NCBI GenBank assembly: GCA_016282375.1
Contig: JAEEKI010000011.1
Location: 1-64,000, forward strand
Source: Caryophanales bacterium
Lineage (GTDB): Bacteria > Bacillota_I > Bacilli_A > RF39 > UBA660
DNA length: 64,000 nt
Direction: 5' to 3'
Position numbers and translations under genes: made by a program. Below are positions 61,425 to 64,000 of this stretch, piece after piece; position 1 is the first letter of the stretch, and each line of letters begins with the position of its first letter. The notes beneath the pieces were generated by a model. That model ran no database searches. It was not told the origin of the DNA and saw nothing but the letters and a program-made list of their open reading frames with translations.

Positions 61425-62276
61425 ATGAATGAAAATAAAACAAATATCAATTGGTACCCAGGACATATGGCTAAGACCAAAAGACAAATCTTAGAGAAAA
61501 TGGATTTAATTGATATTGTGTATGAAGTTGTTGATGCACGTATTCCTTTATCTTCGAAGATAAAAGATATTGATGAAATAATTAAGAACAAAGAGAAAAT
61601 CTTAATTATGACTAAAAAAGATTTATGTAATCAAAAAGAGACTAATAAATGGATTAGTTTCTATCAAAGTAAAGGTTATAACGTTTTATGTATTGATTTA
61701 AAGGATAATAAAGATTATAAGAAAATTATTGATTTAACTAAAAAAGTCACTAAATCAATTCAAGATAAGCGTTTGAGTAAAGGATTGAAACCTAAAGATA
61801 TAAAAGCTTTAGTTATTGGAATACCTAATGTAGGTAAGTCGACACTAATTAATAAAATGGTAGGTAAAAAGGCTGCTCAAGTAGCTAATACACCAGGAGT
61901 AACTAAAAATTTATCTTTTTTACCAACTAATTTTGGGATAGTCTTATTAGATACCCCTGGTATTTTATGGCCTAAATTAGAAAGTCAAACGGAAGCCTTA
62001 AATATTGCATCGATTGGTTCGATAAAAAAAGAAGTATTAAATATGTATGATGTTGCATCTAATATTATTGAACTTTATTTAAAATATTATCCTGAAGTAT
62101 TATGTAATATTTATCATATTGATGGTGGTGATAGTCAAAGTATTATTGATAATTTAGCTCAAAAGTGGCATTTTATAAGTGATGGGGAAGTTAATTATCA
62201 GTTAGTCTGTGAAAGAATTTATAATGATTTAATCAGTGGAAAGGTAAAAAATATTACATTAGATATATGCAAGTAG
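61425..62276 (+). CDS. rbgA: Ribosome biogenesis GTPase YlqF/RbgA
   Basis: INWYPGHMAKTKRQILEKMDLIDIVYEVVDARIPLSSK...IGIPNVGKSTLINKM circularly permuted GTPase. Confidence 0.95.
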   Translation: MNENKTNINWYPGHMAKTKRQILEKMDLIDIVYEVVDARIPLSSKIKDIDEIIKNKEKILIMTKKDLCNQKETNKWISFYQSKGYNVLCIDLKDNKDYKKIIDLTKKVTKSIQDKRLSKGLKPKDIKALVIGIPNVGKSTLINKMVGKKAAQVANTPGVTKNLSFLPTNFGIVLLDTPGILWPKLESQTEALNIASIGSIKKEVLNMYDVASNIIELYLKYYPEVLCNIYHIDGGDSQSIIDNLAQKWHFISDGEVNYQLVCERIYNDLISGKVKNITLDICK

Positions 62277-62887
62277 ATTTACTAAAATATGAAAAAGAAT
62301 TATATGCTAAAGGTTATAAGTTAATTGCTGGCTGTGATGAAGCAGGCCGCGGTCCTTTGTGTGGCCCAGTTGTAGCTGCGGCTGTTATTTTACCTGAAAA
62401 TTATTTTGTCGAAGGTTTAACTGATTCAAAAAAATTAACGGAGAAAAAAAGAAAAAAATTTTATGATATTATTATGCGTGATGCCATCAGTGTAGGTATT
62501 TCCATTATTGATAATAAAAAAATAGATGAAATAAATATTTTAGAAGCTAGTCGGTTAGCGATGAATGAAGCCGTAAGTAAACTAAAAGTTCAACCGGATT
62601 TTATAATTACTGATGCAATGGACTTGCATAAAGATAATGTATTACCTATAATAAAGGGTGATGCTAAAAGCATAACTATTGGTGCCGCATCAATTATTGC
62701 TAAAGTGACAAGAGATCGCATCATGTATGAACTGGATGAGAAGTATCCTTTATATGAACTAGGTAAACATAAAGGTTATCCTACTAAAAGACATATTGAG
62801 TTAATGGAAAAATATGGCGTTTTAGATTTTTATCGTCAAAGTTATAAACCGGTTAAAGAGGCTTTAGCAAAAGAAAGGAATAATTAA
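62267..62887 (+). CDS. rnhB: Ribonuclease HII
   Basis: LIAGCDEAGRGPLCGPVVAAAVILP...GLTDSKKLTEKKR...DAMDL...IIKGDAKSITIGAASIIAKVTRDR. Confidence 0.97.
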   Translation: MQVDLLKYEKELYAKGYKLIAGCDEAGRGPLCGPVVAAAVILPENYFVEGLTDSKKLTEKKRKKFYDIIMRDAISVGISIIDNKKIDEINILEASRLAMNEAVSKLKVQPDFIITDAMDLHKDNVLPIIKGDAKSITIGAASIIAKVTRDRIMYELDEKYPLYELGKHKGYPTKRHIELMEKYGVLDFYRQSYKPVKEALAKERNN

Positions 62888-64000
62888 TGAAAAATGTAGT
62901 TATTGTAGAGTCCCCTGCTAAATGTAAAACAATTGAAAAATATTTAGGTAGTGGTGATTATAGTGTTGTATCATCAAAAGGTCATATTCGAGACTTAGCA
63001 ACATCTGGGAAATATGGATTAGGTATTGATATTGAAAATGATTTTAAACCTAATTATCAAATAATAAGTGGTAAGAAAAAAGAAGTATCATATTTAAAGA
63101 AATTAGTTGAAAGTGCTGATCATGTCTATCTGGCAACCGATCCAGACCGTGAAGGAGAAACTATTTCTTGGCATTTATATGATGAACTGGCTATTCCTGA
63201 TTCTAAATATGATCGGGTAGTTTTTAACGAAATTACCAAAGATATAGTTTTAAAAGCATTAGAAAATCCCCGTAGAATAGATATGAATCTTGTTCATAGT
63301 GGAGAAACAAGAAGATTTTTAGATCGAATTATTGGTTTTCGTTTAAGTAAATTAATGCAATCTAAGACAGGGGGAAAGTCTGCTGGTAGAGTTCAAAGTG
63401 TAGCTTTAAAACTAATTGTGGACCGCGAAAGAGAAATCCTTGCTTTTGTACCAAAAGAATATTGGACAATCGAAGCGGTATTTAAGGACTTTACAGCTGT
63501 ATTAGATACTTATCACGGTAAAGAAGTAGAGATTAATAATGAAGATGAGGCAGATGTTATTTTAGGAAGACTAACTAATAGTTTTAAAATAACTAGCATC
63601 GAAGAAAAGGAAAAGAATCGGAGCGCTAAAGAAGTATTTAAGACTTCGACTTTACAACAACTTGCATCATCTAAACTAGGTTTTCCAGCATCTAAAACGA
63701 TGAAGATTGCTCAAAAATTATACGAAGGTATTGATGTTGGAACAGAATCAGCTGGTCTTATAACATATATGCGTACTGACAGTACTCGTATATCTGATGA
63801 ATTTATTAAATCAGCTTTTGGCTTTATTAAAGAAAAACATGGCGAAGAATATATTGGCTACGTTAAGAAAAGTAAGAAGACGGAAAATGTTCAAGATGCC
63901 CATGAAGGTATTAGACCAACTTCAGTCAATCGAACTCCTGAAAGTATTAAAAAGTATTTATCAAATGATGAATATAAACTATATAAACTTATTTATATTA
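62887..64000 (+). CDS. topA: DNA topoisomerase I (truncated by window end)
   Basis: MKNVVIVESPAKCKTIEKYLGSGDYSVVSSKGHIRDLA...YLATDPDREGETISWHL; TAATG overlap with rnhB. Confidence 0.95.
   Translation, partial: MKNVVIVESPAKCKTIEKYLGSGDYSVVSSKGHIRDLATSGKYGLGIDIENDFKPNYQIISGKKKEVSYLKKLVESADHVYLATDPDREGETISWHLYDELAIPDSKYDRVVFNEITKDIVLKALENPRRIDMNLVHSGETRRFLDRIIGFRLSKLMQSKTGGKSAGRVQSVALKLIVDREREILAFVPKEYWTIEAVFKDFTAVLDTYHGKEVEINNEDEADVILGRLTNSFKITSIEEKEKNRSAKEVFKTSTLQQLASSKLGFPASKTMKIAQKLYEGIDVGTESAGLITYMRTDSTRISDEFIKSAFGFIKEKHGEEYIGYVKKSKKTENVQDAHEGIRPTSVNRTPESIKKYLSNDEYKLYKLIYI

Overview
64 kb of compact, AT-rich chromosome from a Firmicutes/Mollicutes-like gut-type bacterium (inferred from composition and gene families). 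No rRNA, tRNA, CRISPR array, IS element or prophage was recognised. Housekeeping anchors: pyrG, rplS, lepB, rbgA/ylqF, rnhB and a truncated topA at the right edge, plus several transporters (YitT, two CDF, NCS2, Ca-type P-ATPase, ABC exporters). Accessory highlights: (i) a five-gene block of a substrate-binding/vWA fusion, XpaC, a second substrate-binding protein, TelA and a CbxX/SpoVK-type AAA+ ATPase, which is the best candidate for an uncharacterised system; (ii) a TasA-like / SipW-like signal peptidase / DUF5305-like surface-fibre cluster whose first gene has an unassigned H-type pseudoknot leader; (iii) two tandemly duplicated BspA-type LRR proteins with the same TasA-like N-terminus; (iv) a yybP-ykoY (Mn2+) riboswitch with its own terminator in front of a 100-aa unknown membrane protein; (v) a preQ1-I-like aptamer in front of a YhhQ-type transporter; (vi) a HisRS-like paralog next to an S51-type peptidase; (vii) a possible ~85-nt sRNA; (viii) repeated fusion of intrinsic terminators to extended -10 promoters. 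All family calls come from reading the translations; no database searches were run.
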